A stretch of DNA of 64,000 nt from Breviolum minutum Mf 1.05b.01 (lineage: Eukaryota; Sar; Dinophyceae; Suessiales; Symbiodiniaceae): positions 50,419-114,418 of the forward strand of contig DF239092.1 of assembly GCA_000507305.1 (NCBI GenBank). The letters are read 5' to 3'. How positions within the stretch are numbered: the first letter of the stretch is position 1; the number at the start of each line of letters is the position of its first letter. This document shows positions 1 to 25,600 of the stretch, piece after piece. The notes under the pieces are model-generated. The model was given only the letters and a program-made list of their open reading frames with translations. It was not told the origin of the DNA and searched no databases. The position numbers and the translations under genes are program-made.

Positions 1-11
1 CAAAAAGCATC

Positions 12-602
12 ATGAAGCAAGTCTCCATAGAGGAATGTTATCCCATTTGGCCTTTAGTACCTGTCATTGATGAACATCCAAGACCTGAAGAAACAGAAAC
101 ACGACAGTCTAAGAGAGCCAAGAAAAACGAGGAGGAACAGAAAGCAATCAGAAGACTAGAAGAGGATCTAGAAGAGAGTGCTTCAAAAAGACCACGTCCA
201 GAAGAAACAAAAGAGAAACAACAAGAGATTGTTGTAGAAGATCATGAATGGAAAGAGTTGTTCAAAGAGTTTCAGCAGGTTTTGCCAAAATCTGGAGTGA
301 CAGTCTGGAATGATCAAAGTTTGCCACTGATGCAAAACGTACAGCAGCTCGTTCCAAACTATGAAATCCAATCCATCATGGCCGGGAAGGGGCGTGAAAA
401 GTTCATGATCCATCCAGACGGTCTGTTGAACAGACACACCTTTATCCAGAAACGTCTTTCGCATCAGATCATTGACCTAGGAAGTGAGGATCTAACTGGA
501 GCTTCCAAAAGACATCAAGGAAGAAAGACCACTCCTTCACATATCATGATGTGTGTATATTCGGAAGACCAAAGGTGGATGATGAGCCGAGAGGGGTGTT
601 AG
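12..602 (+). CDS. Copia polyprotein segment upstream of integrase (gag/protease-side, partial)
   Basis: This open frame of 196 residues precedes the integrase. The first 80 residues are very rich in Glu, Lys and Arg, a charged linker. The rest is a compact, unrecognised region. No CCHC knuckle and no DSG protease motif is visible, so those would be upstream of the window. The frame ends at 602, while the integrase continues in the -1 frame, which is open from before 551. The first ATG at 12 is probably not a true start, because the polyprotein should enter from the left. It may be a continuation of a longer gag-pol frame. Confidence 0.6.
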   Translation: MKQVSIEECYPIWPLVPVIDEHPRPEETETRQSKRAKKNEEEQKAIRRLEEDLEESASKRPRPEETKEKQQEIVVEDHEWKELFKEFQQVLPKSGVTVWNDQSLPLMQNVQQLVPNYEIQSIMAGKGREKFMIHPDGLLNRHTFIQKRLSHQIIDLGSEDLTGASKRHQGRKTTPSHIMMCVYSEDQRWMMSREGC

Positions 603-1210
603 ATCAACCTCAACATGCACCACGAGCTAGTGAGGATCCGAAGCCTGACCGACCATTGGGCAGTGAAGCCATTCCTCTGGGTTCATGGACCGCATCGGCT
701 GTGTCACAATCCGGACCAAAGTTTAGAAGTTTGAGTAGTGAACAGCAATCAATGATAAAGAAACTGCACAACAATCTAGGACATCCCACTTCTGAGAAGT
801 TAGCCAAGCACCTCAAAGATAGTGGTTCACCCGAAGAGGTAGTTGAGGGGGCTAAAGATTTTTTGTGTAGTTCATGTGTTGAACGTAGACCGCCCAGTTT
901 ACATCATCCTGGACAATTGAGAGAAGCCCAAGACTTCAACCATCGTGTTTTGATAGACGGTTTTGAATGGAAAAGTGGCAATGGCAAGTATAAAGCATAT
1001 GTGTTGCACATCATTGACGAAGCCACTCATTTTCATCTAGGCCGTAGGACGCAAAGGGATGGAGCACTTGCCCAACAGATCTTCGAGAACTGTTGGTCAT
1101 CGTGGGCAGGAACCCCTCACCGGGTAGTTGTGGATTGCGGCGGTGAGTTTATAGCTGAAGATTGGAAGCAGTTTTTACAAAAGGAGAATATCGTTCCTGA
1201 TTTGACTTGA
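551..1210 (+). CDS. Copia integrase (zinc finger and most of the DDE core), ended by TGA
   Basis: The HHCC pre-integrase zinc finger is visible as KLHNNLGHP followed by FLCSSCVER. The core shows the first Asp in LIDGFEWK and the second in VVVDCGGEF. The frame stops at a TGA (1208-1210) right after DLT, but the same frame continues with APWQRGRIERHG, which carries the third catalytic residue, Glu. The protein is therefore cut between the second and third catalytic residues. It is in the -1 frame relative to the preceding ORF. The lesions may be decay, or recoding sites; the sequence alone cannot decide. Confidence 0.85.
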   Translation: MCIFGRPKVDDEPRGVLDQPQHAPRASEDPKPDRPLGSEAIPLGSWTASAVSQSGPKFRSLSSEQQSMIKKLHNNLGHPTSEKLAKHLKDSGSPEEVVEGAKDFLCSSCVERRPPSLHHPGQLREAQDFNHRVLIDGFEWKSGNGKYKAYVLHIIDEATHFHLGRRTQRDGALAQQIFENCWSSWAGTPHRVVVDCGGEFIAEDWKQFLQKENIVPDLT

Positions 1211-4072
1211 GCACCCTGGCAAAGGGGTCGTATAGAACGCCATGGTCAGACCATTAAGGAAATGCTGGCCCGCATCGATAACGAAGAGAACATTACTAAC
1301 GATTCCCAATTTGACAAGGCTTTGCACCAATGTTTTCGGGCGAAAAACATGCTGTCAAGTGTTTGCGGATATAGTCCTGAGCAGGCAGTGTTAGGAAAGA
1401 CATCCAGGTTACCAGCTTCCATCACTTCAGACGAAGAAACCCCAGCTCACCTGCATTCCATGGCCGATGACACTGGTCGCTTTTTTGATTCTCTGCGTCT
1501 GAGAACGGAAGCGCGAAAGGCATTCTTGGAAAGTGATAACAGTAGTGCAGCAAGAGCAATGCGACGTAAGTCACGGGGTGAGGGGATGAATTGGAAAAAT
1601 GGTCAACCCTGTATGTACTGGGATAAGAGGAAATCTCCCAACATGTTAGAAAAAGGGAAATGGTGTGGTCCGGCACAAGTTGTTTTAGCCGAATCTCAAT
1701 CGATCATATGGATCACCCACATGAATCGTTTGTTGCGTTGTGCCCGAGATAACTTGAGACCAGTAAGCCTGCGAGAGTTTGTTAATCATCGACCTTTTCA
1801 GCAGCAATTTAATCCTGCCAATTTAAAGGAAATGTCCGAAACCTTACAGAGAAACCTTAGGCAAAGAAGTGGTATGTTCCAATTTTCCGATTTAAGTGAT
1901 CCATCAGTGGAACCACCAGCCGAACCAGAAGCACAGTTGGGTAGTCAACCAGAGGAGGAACCCCACCAACCGTCACGCCGAAATAGCACCCAAGAACCCA
2001 ATCGAATCAACTTAGAAGCACATATGGTCCCAATACCACAAGGTGATTCAGAGTATGAACCCACAACACCTGATCATGAAACATACGGGGAACAGGATGC
2101 TCCACAGGAGCTATCCGCGGGGAGTGAACATCCTGTAGGGGAGGAGCAGGAAAATTCACTAGAGTTTGCCGATAGTGTCATAGAAAACGCACTGATTGTC
2201 GAGAATGCTGATTGTGACGACATTGTCCCCGGCGACGAAGACACGCTATGGACGGAGTCAGTCGATTCGCAACTCGATTTTTGTCAGTACGAATTTGACG
2301 TTCCCATACATCACCTGATGTTGTGCCAACAGGTCACTGATGACCATGTAGCCATGTTAGCTGCAGCAGCTAAACGGGGAAAAGGGGAAGTGAAGTTATC
2401 CACCTTAAGTGATGCTGATAAGTGTTTGTTCAAAAAGGCCAAAGAAAAGGAATTAGGTTGTTGGTTGGAAACAAGCACTGTTTCGAAGATTCTTCGTAAC
2501 AAAATTCACCCTGATCGTATAATGACTTCACGTTGGATACTCACATGGAAAGAAGACCCATCACAAGCTAGCGGGACAAAGGCTAAGGCCCGATTAGTAG
2601 TGCGGGGATACCAAGACCCAGAATTAGACAAGGTGAGCACTGATTCACCGACTCTTTCTAGGGATAGTCGAATGTTACTACTTCAGACAATTGCATCTCA
2701 TCATTGGACCTTGCAAAATTTCGACATAAAGACAGCATTCCTCCGTGGCCGTTCCGACGGAAGAACATTAGCTATGGACCCAGTACCTGAACTCAGAGAG
2801 CTAATGGGAATGACCCAAAATGAAGTCTGTCTTTTAGAAGGAAATGCATACGGCCGTGTTGATGCACCATTGTTGTTTTATCGAGAATTTCGTCAAAAGT
2901 TAGAAAGTATAGGATTTGTTGCCCATCCCCTAGATGGTTGTCTCTTTCTTTTACGGAATACCGAGAACCCTGAAGTTTTAGATGGTATCTTAGGCACGCA
3001 TGTGGACGACGGAATAGGCGGAGGTAACCATAGGTACGATGAAGCACTTATGATCCTTCAAAAATCATTACCTTTTGGATCCCGAGATTTCCGAAAATTT
3101 AAGTTCACTGGTTTGGACATGGAACAGCGTCCTGACTATTCCATCAAGGTGAGTCAAGGTGAGTATATCCATAGAATATCCCCGATCAATGTGCCAAAAA
3201 TTCGGAGGTTAGACAAAACCCTGGAAGCCACCGCGTCGGAAGTACAAGAGCTACGTGGGCTTTGCGGGAGTTTGCAATATGCAGCAGTGCACAGCAGGCC
3301 TGATATAGCAGCAAAAGTTGCTTTTATTCAGAAATCTATCACTAAAGCCACTGTTGATACCTTGTTGGAAGCCAACAGAGTTTTAGTTGAAGCACAAAAA
3401 ACTGCTGATACTGCATTGTTTGTCCGACCGTTGTCATTGGAAACCATGACTTTTGCGAGTTTTGGGGATGCAAGCTTTGCATCGGCATCGCAGCTTCGTG
3501 CCCAACAGGGTGTGTTTATCATGGCATGTACACCAGAACTAGCAGAGAATAAACCATCTACCTTTTCACCTATTGCATGGAGTTCCAAACAAATAGGTAG
3601 GGTAGTGAGATCAACTCTGAGTGCCGAAGCATATGCTATGTCATCATCATTAGATAAGCTGAACTGGATTAGATGCATGTGGGGATTCATACTTAGTCCT
3701 TCCTTCCGTTGGCAGAAACCCGAAGTATCACTTCCAACACTTCCTAAGGCACTGCTTGTAACTGACTGTAAGTCTTTTTATGACCTCGTGACAAAGTTAG
3801 CTACTCCAAACTGTGAAGAATGGAGAACTACCATTGAGGTGATGTTGATTAAAGAGCAATCACAGGAAAACATTTCGTGCCGATGGATTTCTACTGCCAT
3901 TATGCTGGCCGATCCACTGACCAAACCGATGGATGCCAGTTTTCTTCGAAGTGTCTTGCAGCTAGGAAAATTTAGAATATATGATGAACATCAAACGTTG
4001 CAAAACAACGTTCATCGTAAAGTGGCTGCGAGATGGATCCGAGGAATGGAAGATAGTAGTCCCAACATTTAA
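1211..4072 (+). CDS. Copia integrase end, reverse transcriptase and RNase H
   Basis: The frame is open from the TGA at 1208-1210 to 4072; the first ATG is at 1262. In order it holds the integrase end (ERHGQTIKEML), an acidic and Pro-rich linker (about 1900-2280), a copia reverse transcriptase and an RNase H. The transcriptase shows WILTWKED, the first Asp in FDIKTAFLRG and the catalytic pair in GTHVDDGIGG, where His replaces the usual Tyr or Phe of YVDD. RNase H shows Asp in FGDASFA, Glu in LSAEAYAM and Asp in VTDCKSFYDL, and ends near ADPLTKPMD, typical for copia. The length (about 950 residues) is normal and no further stop is seen, so decay is limited. Confidence 0.93.
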   Translation, partial: APWQRGRIERHGQTIKEMLARIDNEENITNDSQFDKALHQCFRAKNMLSSVCGYSPEQAVLGKTSRLPASITSDEETPAHLHSMADDTGRFFDSLRLRTEARKAFLESDNSSAARAMRRKSRGEGMNWKNGQPCMYWDKRKSPNMLEKGKWCGPAQVVLAESQSIIWITHMNRLLRCARDNLRPVSLREFVNHRPFQQQFNPANLKEMSETLQRNLRQRSGMFQFSDLSDPSVEPPAEPEAQLGSQPEEEPHQPSRRNSTQEPNRINLEAHMVPIPQGDSEYEPTTPDHETYGEQDAPQELSAGSEHPVGEEQENSLEFADSVIENALIVENADCDDIVPGDEDTLWTESVDSQLDFCQYEFDVPIHHLMLCQQVTDDHVAMLAAAAKRGKGEVKLSTLSDADKCLFKKAKEKELGCWLETSTVSKILRNKIHPDRIMTSRWILTWKEDPSQASGTKAKARLVVRGYQDPELDKVSTDSPTLSRDSRMLLLQTIASHHWTLQNFDIKTAFLRGRSDGRTLAMDPVPELRELMGMTQNEVCLLEGNAYGRVDAPLLFYREFRQKLESIGFVAHPLDGCLFLLRNTENPEVLDGILGTHVDDGIGGGNHRYDEALMILQKSLPFGSRDFRKFKFTGLDMEQRPDYSIKVSQGEYIHRISPINVPKIRRLDKTLEATASEVQELRGLCGSLQYAAVHSRPDIAAKVAFIQKSITKATVDTLLEANRVLVEAQKTADTALFVRPLSLETMTFASFGDASFASASQLRAQQGVFIMACTPELAENKPSTFSPIAWSSKQIGRVVRSTLSAEAYAMSSSLDKLNWIRCMWGFILSPSFRWQKPEVSLPTLPKALLVTDCKSFYDLVTKLATPNCEEWRTTIEVMLIKEQSQENISCRWISTAIMLADPLTKPMDASFLRSVLQLGKFRIYDEHQTLQNNVHRKVAARWIRGMEDSSPNI

Positions 4073-4121
4073 ATATAGCCAGTCGAGACCATGCACTTGT
4101 CAACATTTAAATATAGCCAGT
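4063..4121 (+). repeat. Two copies of a 21-bp direct repeat at the copia 3' end
   Basis: CAACATTTAAATATAGCCAG plus T occurs at 4063-4083 and 4101-4121, exactly 38 bp apart. The first copy contains the stop codon of the polyprotein. It could be the edge of the 3' LTR or a local duplication. Confidence 0.85.
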
Positions 4122-4739
4122 GTGAATTTGGCAAGCCTTGACAACTGCATGTCGGTACTTGCATGACTTTTCCAGCACCTTATCTATTCGAACATCCTGA
4201 AGGCACAGCACGAATTGCGAAGTTTGGCATCCGATCGATGCTTGGACGAACTCCTTTGGCTCAAGGCCAATTATCAGGTGTGGGGAAAAATAGAAGGGTG
4301 TGGCGGCCCGTGGATGTGGCAGCCATTGGGGACTTTGGCGTAGGAGTTGGTAACTCCTTTCAATTGGTATCTCATCTACTTCTTTTGGAACAGGGTTCCT
4401 AGTGGTGTGGTTCCCTTCCCTGGGGCAATCACATATATATATATATACGTGTATGTATGTATATGAATATATTATATATGCATATGTCTTATGCATATAT
4501 ATAATAGATATAATCAAAGCTGCAAATGGATTTGTGCATGCACATTCACATTTTGAGTTGTTTGCCTATCAATTGAATCATCTGTACATCTATTAGCATA
4601 TTGATTCATTCATGTCAATGAATGCAATGCATGTATCCATATTTGTTGATCTATGTATCCTTCTCCCTAAATGTAGCTGTATACAATATACACATGATAT
4701 ATGTACAGTGTATCTCCACCTATCCCCAAATCCCTCCAA

Positions 4740-4740
<1 letters not shown>
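4122..4740. other. Spacer without recognised gene
   Basis: This is AT-rich DNA with an alternating TA run (about 4432-4450) and many ATATGTAT-like words. TTTGGCTCAAG at 4255-4265 equals the last 11 bases of the dinoflagellate spliced leader. No convincing exon is seen. It separates the 3' ends of the plus-strand retroelement and the minus-strand coiled-coil gene, and may include the 3' LTR. Confidence 0.4.
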
Positions 4741-19290
<14,550 letters not shown>

Positions 19291-20062
19291 AAAACAAACT
19301 CTAAAACAACTGATCCCTTCTTTGGCACTCTGTAGCTTATCTGAATTAATCCAGAAGACATTGCCTTCTGAGTGTATGTGCGTGAGTTTTCAGTCAGTGA
19401 TGTCAGCAAACAAAAGCCCGTACAGGTTCTGATTCCGTTGTGGAGCCAACGGATAGTTTGCCAATCTGTTGCAACTTCCCGAGTCTTTCATGAAATTTTG
19501 AAATCGCAATGCCTTTTTCTTCCAACGTTGGCACTTCGGACTGCACACGGCGACAGGGCCCTTTTGCAGCAGGCCATTCTCTTTGAGAGTGACTGCCAGG
19601 CCCCTCCAAAATGCCCGCTGAGAGAGTGACACCTCCGAGCGTCCCAATACGACACAACAAACTGCTCATCCAACCAGTCGACAAATTTCTCAAGTGCTAC
19701 CGGCAGTCAATCAAGCAAGAAAACCTCCAGAGTTTATGTGCCCTTCATGCGCCCTGACACCACAACCATCTTGAAATGTACAGTATACTGGGTAGACCTT
19801 TGGCAAGTGGCGCACCCATCAGTGAACTCGAAAGAAAAACCGTGCAATTGTGTTCGTCCTTCCACTTAAAGGCGTAGTCTCATGTGGGTCGCCCAACACC
19901 ACAAGTGATGCCATTGACATCATTGCAGCGGCACATCACCACCTTCACTAAGGCGTTCCAAAGTGTCCAGAGTCAGTTCATTCATCTCAACCCTCCACCT
20001 TCCTTACCTGGGTTCATCCCGAAATTTCACCACCGAAATCCTGGATCTTGGACCTGCTCTGC

Positions 20063-23000
20063 TTAGCCGCCAGGCTCCTTTGTTTTGGCAAACTTCCAGG
20101 CTTTCCGCTCCGCTGGATCTTCGTCGTAGTGCTTGCGGCGTTGCGGATCTGATAAGACTTCGAAGGCCTGTTGGATTTGCTTAAAGGCCTCACCAGGGCA
20201 AGGCTTCCAGCAATTTACGTCATATTAAAGATCTCATATCTTCACAGCCTGTCACAGCAGTCAAAAAGCCAAGACTTCAGAGAAACCCCAGGTAAAGGAA
20301 GAGTCTTGAAGCCAGTCCTACAACACCAAAATGAAATATATCAAGGTTTCCATGCCCCCATTTTTTTCACACTGGCACAAGAAAGTCAACTCGACCCTCG
20401 ACCTGTTCAGCCAACGCTTCCTGCCCCACGTTTTTATCTGGATGCCAGCGCAATGCCGCCAGCCTCAGCACAACTGTGTGTTGAAACCAATGCCTGCACC
20501 TTCCTTAAGGCTTCAAACAAATCCTTAAAGACTGCCTTCTTCTTTCAAAGGTCAAAATATCAGAACCTTTCAAGAGAAATAACTTCTTGGTTTTCATGTT
20601 CTCAAAAAAATCACGGTGAACCACATCCTTTCTTCCGCTTTCTTCTAAGCCAAGTGCCTGTAAGCCTTTTTCACTTGCACGCTGTTGGCAGTGTTCTTGA
20701 TCCCCAGTGCCGCGTAGTGATCTGGAACAGGTGGACATCGCGCCCACCGTTGTGCCCGGGTCCGTTCCTCCTTGATTGCCGCCGTCTTCAATCCCAGCGT
20801 TTCAACTAGTTTGAAGCAGGGGATTCAGACTCAAGAACTTCCACTAGTCGCTCTTCATGCCCAAATCATGAGGCTTATTGAACGGACATGCGGCGTTTTT
20901 TCTCAAAACCGAAATGATGCGCTTGATTTCAATCACACTAAAATCCCTTGAGAAGTCTTGACAATCTAAAAACTCTCCAGTCAAACCTCCTACCCATTAC
21001 CAGTCCTAACAGCCAAAAACCCACGATCAACACCCAAAAAAAACGCCTCTCCTCCAGTTTAGGGTGGACTTTTGGATCTAGTTCATATGCCACATCAAAG
21101 TCACAGGCGGCTTGCCTGAAATTTGGCTGGTCAGAAGTGCAACCCAAAAGGATCAAAATTTGAGTAATGTATCCATGGTCCAACATCAAGTTCATAAGTG
21201 CCCCAAAAAAACTATGATTTCCTCAGTGCTTCCATTAAGGCCGGGAGCTACCCTTCGAGTGTAAGACTCGTTGAATTATTGCAAGCCACTTAAGGCCAGA
21301 AATTGCCCTGAAATATCCTTACATGATTTGTTAATGATTTCATGTTTTCTTGAGATCCACAAGTTCCCTCACACTTGGCCAAGTTACTGGTATTGATCCA
21401 AGGCCATATGTACTACTCCACGCATATATCGTGGTTTTGCCACCCTTCCACGGATTTCCAGTGCCAAAGTCAAACGCTCCAGAGCTTCTTGTGTTCGCTC
21501 CAGGTGCAGTAGAATAGCTGCTTTTTCGGTCAGGACAGAGGCAGTCAAGTCAGGGTCATAGTGACTGACCTCAGCGAAAAATCGAAGCTTCAGACATCTC
21601 AAAGCAACGTAAGTAAGACAAAAACACAACCCTCAACAATCATACAAACCACCTCAAAGGTATCAAGTATTCAATCCAAATTAGAAACGTGAACTTCATT
21701 TCTTTAAAAGAATTATCAAATGATCAATTTATTGTTTTTTTAACCATGTTTTGCAGTAAAAAAAAATCTCCCACCTTGTTCTCTGCCTCTTCATAGCACT
21801 GCAAGGCCTTCTGCCAGAGATGTTGCTTGGCCGCCGCTTCGGCGCTGCGGCACTGCATCTGGGCCTCTTCTAAGGCCCGTCGTAGCATCGTACTGGGAGC
21901 GTGGCAGCCACTCAAGGCACCCAAGGCCTCGATTTTCAGTATCTTTGGGAAGCTCAACTTGTGGAAGGAATTGGTTTTTGTGAAATTTGTTGGTTGTTTG
22001 TTGGATGTTTGTTTCTTTGAAAGGCTCAAAAAATGGATGATATAGAATTGGGACTAAGTTCATCAAATCTAAAAGAAGAATATCAAAGAAACGACAAATA
22101 TTAAATGAAAAAAAATCGTTTCCTCACAAACCTTTTGGACCATTTTGAACCCAAGATACATCTTGCCGGCAGCCACCCAGCCGTAGCAAGGCTCGGGCAT
22201 TCCAATACAGCAACTCCGGGCACTTCGGATCCTTCTTCCTCAACTGCCTTGTCTCTACCACTGCACGTTGTGCCCAGGTGTTGTCCATGCATTCAGCTTG
22301 CACCGCAAGGAGTGGAAACACACAAACCTGGCGGCCAAGGCAACTCTCTCCCCCCCCCCCAAAGGGTAGCTGGGGGTTAGGATAGAATCTGATGGGTTTT
22401 TTTCTGGGCTCATGAAAATGCAACCATCAATAATTAATTATGTATTCTTGTCAAGTGGATTAGTTGCAACTGGCCATGCTATGGAATCATTGAACAGAGT
22501 CTTAGGTCCATGAGCCCCAGGATCACAAGCCAAACGACTTTTCAAACAATTAGTATGTGACCACGCAAGTTTCCGAAGGATTCCACAATTCTTGCGTAAA
22601 TTAGCTCCCAACAAAAATCCTAGTTTTTTCCATCATCAACATCCTCGTTGACTCTCCATCAACATAAATTCTTGTTGGCTTTAGGAGCTCTCCTGTATCA
22701 ACTCACTCACAGAGGTTTTTCTGTCGCCATGTCATGGCCAACACAGCAACATCATTTTGTATCAAAAAATCATTTCTCAACAATCTAAAAAAAAACGCCC
22801 AAAACCTGCCGGTTTGGGATCAGTTTCAGGAGTTTAATTTTCAGGTAAGAAAAGTCTGCTTTTTGTGAACACAAAAAATCCCACCAGAAAGTCCCCCCTT
22901 CCCACCTTCACGAAAGCCAAGCGGATCAGCTTCCCCCAGGCTGAGCATCTTTCTGTTTCATCCAAGTCACATAAGAGGCAATCCAAGTCCTTGGAGGAGT

Positions 23001-24380
23001 TTAACAGTTTAACATCACCAAGGACGTCACCTCGGTGACTTCTGAAAAGCTATGTTTCTGGCTATGTCAAACTCTTTTAGATACGCATAGAACCACCGCA
23101 AGTGTCACCTAATAAGGCATCCGTTTGTTACAAGGGCAAATCACTACCCCTAGCCTAAATTGTGTGATTTGCAAAATCAAAAAGTCTCCAGGCTTGGTGG
23201 GGTGGCTTTCCAACCACAAAAGTTGTGTAGGGAAATTCTTCTAAAGAACCTGAGGTCATCCCTCAACCGCCCCCCCCCCCGTCCTTGAAGGACTTCTCCA
23301 ACAGTGCCGCGTTCCGTTGGTTGGAAACATCCTTTAGCATCTCCTGATGGCAACTCTCTTGAACCACAACAAAACCCTTGATGAATCCAATGGAGGGCTT
23401 TCCTAAAAGGTATGCCGTGGACTTGCCGTCGTACAACTAGTGAATAGTTTCCATTGCAAATTAGTCACCAAATAAGTGTATAATAAGAATACCACCATTT
23501 CAAAAAGCACCCTACACTAAAGAATGATCACGACATCGCAAAACTTTTCCACCAAATCAAACACTCCCAATAAAACCAATCGAAACTTTTTGGAAGAAAT
23601 ATCAAAAGTGGAGCTAGATTTACAGACTCCCAAAAAGGTCACCCCCGAACTCTGGCGCGGAAATTCGCCACGACCACCGGGAGCTACATACGGCCTCCGC
23701 TGCATCAAGGCAGTCTCGATGCTTCACCATGCGCTCTTCCAATCTTGACAGCACCTGCGTGGTCCAAAACCTTTGGAAATTAAAAAATCATTCTAGAAAA
23801 AAAACATTGGCACACATTAGCAATGTGGATTCGAAGGCGGACTGATACCCCCAAACATCCCAAATCACACCTTCTCACGGTTTGGCACCTGCTGTTCTCC
23901 GGCAGGTCTAAGGGACCTGCAAATACATAAGGCCTCATCCAAGCGGTTCAGGTGCCACAAGGACCTCGGGGAAACGGGTGACAAACGGCAAGTCCAAGAG
24001 AGGGCAGCTTCACAACCCAAATCTCTGCCCACCTAGCACACAACTCATAGGCCGAGCCATTCGAAGGACAAAGGGCTGCCACTTTGCTGGCATCACCTTA
24101 GCTCTAGGTGGCGATTTTTACACTCGCAGTGATGCATTTTCGAGTTAAAAGCACCATGATGTCTGAGATACAATGATTGATACAGAAAGCTGAGCGCAAA
24201 AATCATTGGGAAACCAATGCCTGGTTTTGAAATGTTCGCTGCAGCTACCATCAACATCCGGCTGCAACCGAGTAGCGGTAGGCTTTTTCAAAGGCGCCCG
24301 CCAAAAAGTCAGCCTCCGCTTTGGCCAAGAGCAGCTCAGGATTCAACGGATCGATCTTCAACGCCTGGTGGGCGTCGCCC
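20063..24380 (-). CDS. TPR-repeat protein with C-terminal J domain (DNAJC7-like co-chaperone)
   Basis: Reading from the 5' side, exons at 24259-24380, about 24045-24096, 23.9, 23.7, 22.18-22.3 and 21.78-21.95 kb, then 21388-21569 and about 21060-21140, encode helix pairs of TPR type, such as AHQALKIDPLNPELLLAKAE, LNRLDEALCICRSL, KCPELLYWNARALLRLG and ASVLTEKAAILLHLERTQEA. The J domain follows in three exons: DHYAALGIKNTANSVQVKKAYR (ending 20658; shown here as motif, key residues DHYAALG and KKAYR), LAALRWHPDKN with the obligatory HPD (20403-20463), and AFKQIQQAFEVLSDPQRRKHY to a TAA stop (20063-20188). TPR arrays ahead of a J domain are the DNAJC7/TTC2 layout, a cytosolic co-chaperone that hands clients between Hsp70 and Hsp90. 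The first exon and start codon were not found; they may lie beyond the GTT repeat. Donors include GT, GC and GA. Confidence 0.85.
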
Positions 24381-24416
24381 CTTGTCGTCATTCGTGGGTG
24401 GTGGTTGATGGTATGT

Positions 24417-24420
24417 GTCG

Positions 24421-24506
<86 letters not shown>

Positions 24507-24755
24507 CGTTGTTNNNNNNNNNNNNNNNNNNNNNNNNNNNNNNNNNNNNNNNNNNNNNNNNNNNNNNNNNNNNNNNNNNNNNNNNNNNNNNNNNNNNNNN
24601 NNNNNNNNNNNNNNNNNNNNNNNNNNNNNNNNNNNNNNNNNNNNNNNNNNNNNNNNNNNNNNNNNNNNNNNNNNNNNNNNNNNNNNNNNNNNNNNNNNNN
24701 NNNNNNNNNNNNNNNNNNNNNNNNNNNNNNNNNNNNNNNNGTCGTTGTTGTTGTC

Positions 24756-24817
<62 letters not shown>

Positions 24818-24834
24818 CGTTGTTGTTGTCGTCG

Positions 24835-24882
<48 letters not shown>
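24417..24882. repeat. GTT microsatellite with assembly gap
   Basis: GTT triplets run from 24417 to 24513 and again from 24741 to 24882, the second half with GTC interruptions. Bases 24514-24740 (227 positions) are N. The gap marks an unresolved, longer array. All ORFs here (poly-Cys, poly-Val, poly-Leu) are translations of the repeat. Confidence 0.98.
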
Positions 24883-24883
<1 letters not shown>

Positions 24884-25075
24884 AGACGACATCCGTCATT
24901 TTCTGCCTAAGAAGAATCCCTCAGCGCCTGCAGGAAACACAGTTGAGCTCGGCTGGAACTCTTCGAGGTCAGATGCGACCTCCAAGGCCCAACCAACAGG
25001 CGAATCAGCAGAAACCGACAAAGTTTGATGCTGCTTACCACCTTCACATCATTTGCATGTCAATTTCGTATCATC

Positions 25076-25138
25076 TACTGGAGGGCATTAGGGTATTGAT
25101 GCAACTCATCATGTACTGGAGGGCATTAGGGTATTTAT
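25076..25138. repeat. Direct repeat of 22 bp
   Basis: TACTGGAGGGCATTAGGGTA followed by TT occurs twice, about 41 bp apart. It lies in non-coding DNA upstream of the TPR-J gene. Confidence 0.8.
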
Positions 25139-25189
25139 ATGCACCCCTACTAAAATACACACAAAAACCTTCCACCCGTACGGGTTGGT

Positions 25190-25600
25190 ACACCATCGCC
25201 GGCCTCCCCAGGGTGAGGAGATCGCTCAACTGATGCTTTTGACGTTTATCAGCTTCATGGAGCAACATCTGCACCTCTCAGGGGCCCAAAAAAAAATACA
25301 ACGAATCTCAAGATCCATTGAACTTGGAACCACCCTCCGGCAAACTAACATGGCAATGGAAAAATCCCCATTACAGGCGGTAGGATGTACATCTTCAAAT
25401 GGTCCATTTTTCCATAGCTATGTTAGTTTACTGGAGTGTAATCTGAAACTTTATCTTTGAACCATAAAGCCCTTATTTGGGACAACATGTCCACCTATAT
25501 ACTTCCCATAGCCCCCTAACTGTTGGGCCTTGCGATCCAACGATAAGTCGGTAAGGTCCTTCCATCCGGTGTTTCCAGCCTGGATGAAAAAGCATGGGAA
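25190..25600 (-). CDS. Two exon-like blocks of unrecognised gene
   Basis: Minus-strand blocks encode LHEADKRQKHQLSDLLTLG (about 25.20-25.27 kb) and DLTDLSLDRKAQQLGG (about 25.53-25.58 kb), both helix-like. They could be the 5' exons of the TPR-J gene or the 3' exons of the ankyrin gene. Confidence 0.3.
25330..25440. repeat. About 110-bp inverted-repeat element, same family as 14891-14990
   Basis: CACCCTCCGGCAAACTAACA (25331-25350) is mirrored by TGTTAGTTTACTGGAGTGTA (25421-25440), with several mismatches; the inner arms (GGAAAAAT and ATTTTTCC) also pair. The tip sequence TATGTTAGTTT/CCTGGAG is shared with the 14.9-kb element. Exon-like blocks flank it, so it is probably intronic. Confidence 0.75.

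Larger units (their letters stand above)
1..4121 (+). mobile_element. Ty1/copia-type LTR retrotransposon, 3' part
   Basis: The stretch encodes, in the copia order, a pre-integrase zinc finger, integrase core, reverse transcriptase and RNase H. Integrase ahead of reverse transcriptase is the mark of Ty1/copia rather than gypsy elements. The 5' end, with any gag start, protease and left LTR, lies outside the window. No LTR can be proved, because only one end is visible; a 21-bp direct repeat spans the final stop codon. The frame changes once (between about 545 and 600) and a TGA interrupts the integrase at 1208-1210, so this copy is probably dead unless these sites are recoded. It lies antisense to the minus-strand genes, just beyond the last coiled-coil exon. 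Confidence 0.93.

Noticed and set aside
4163-4402. Plus-strand ORF of 79 residues after the retroelement
   Set aside because: It has no recognisable domain and lies in probable LTR or spacer sequence.
24206-25028. Long ORFs rich in Cys, Val, Leu, Asn or Thr across the gap
   Set aside because: They are translations of the GTT microsatellite and the N run, open in several frames at once.
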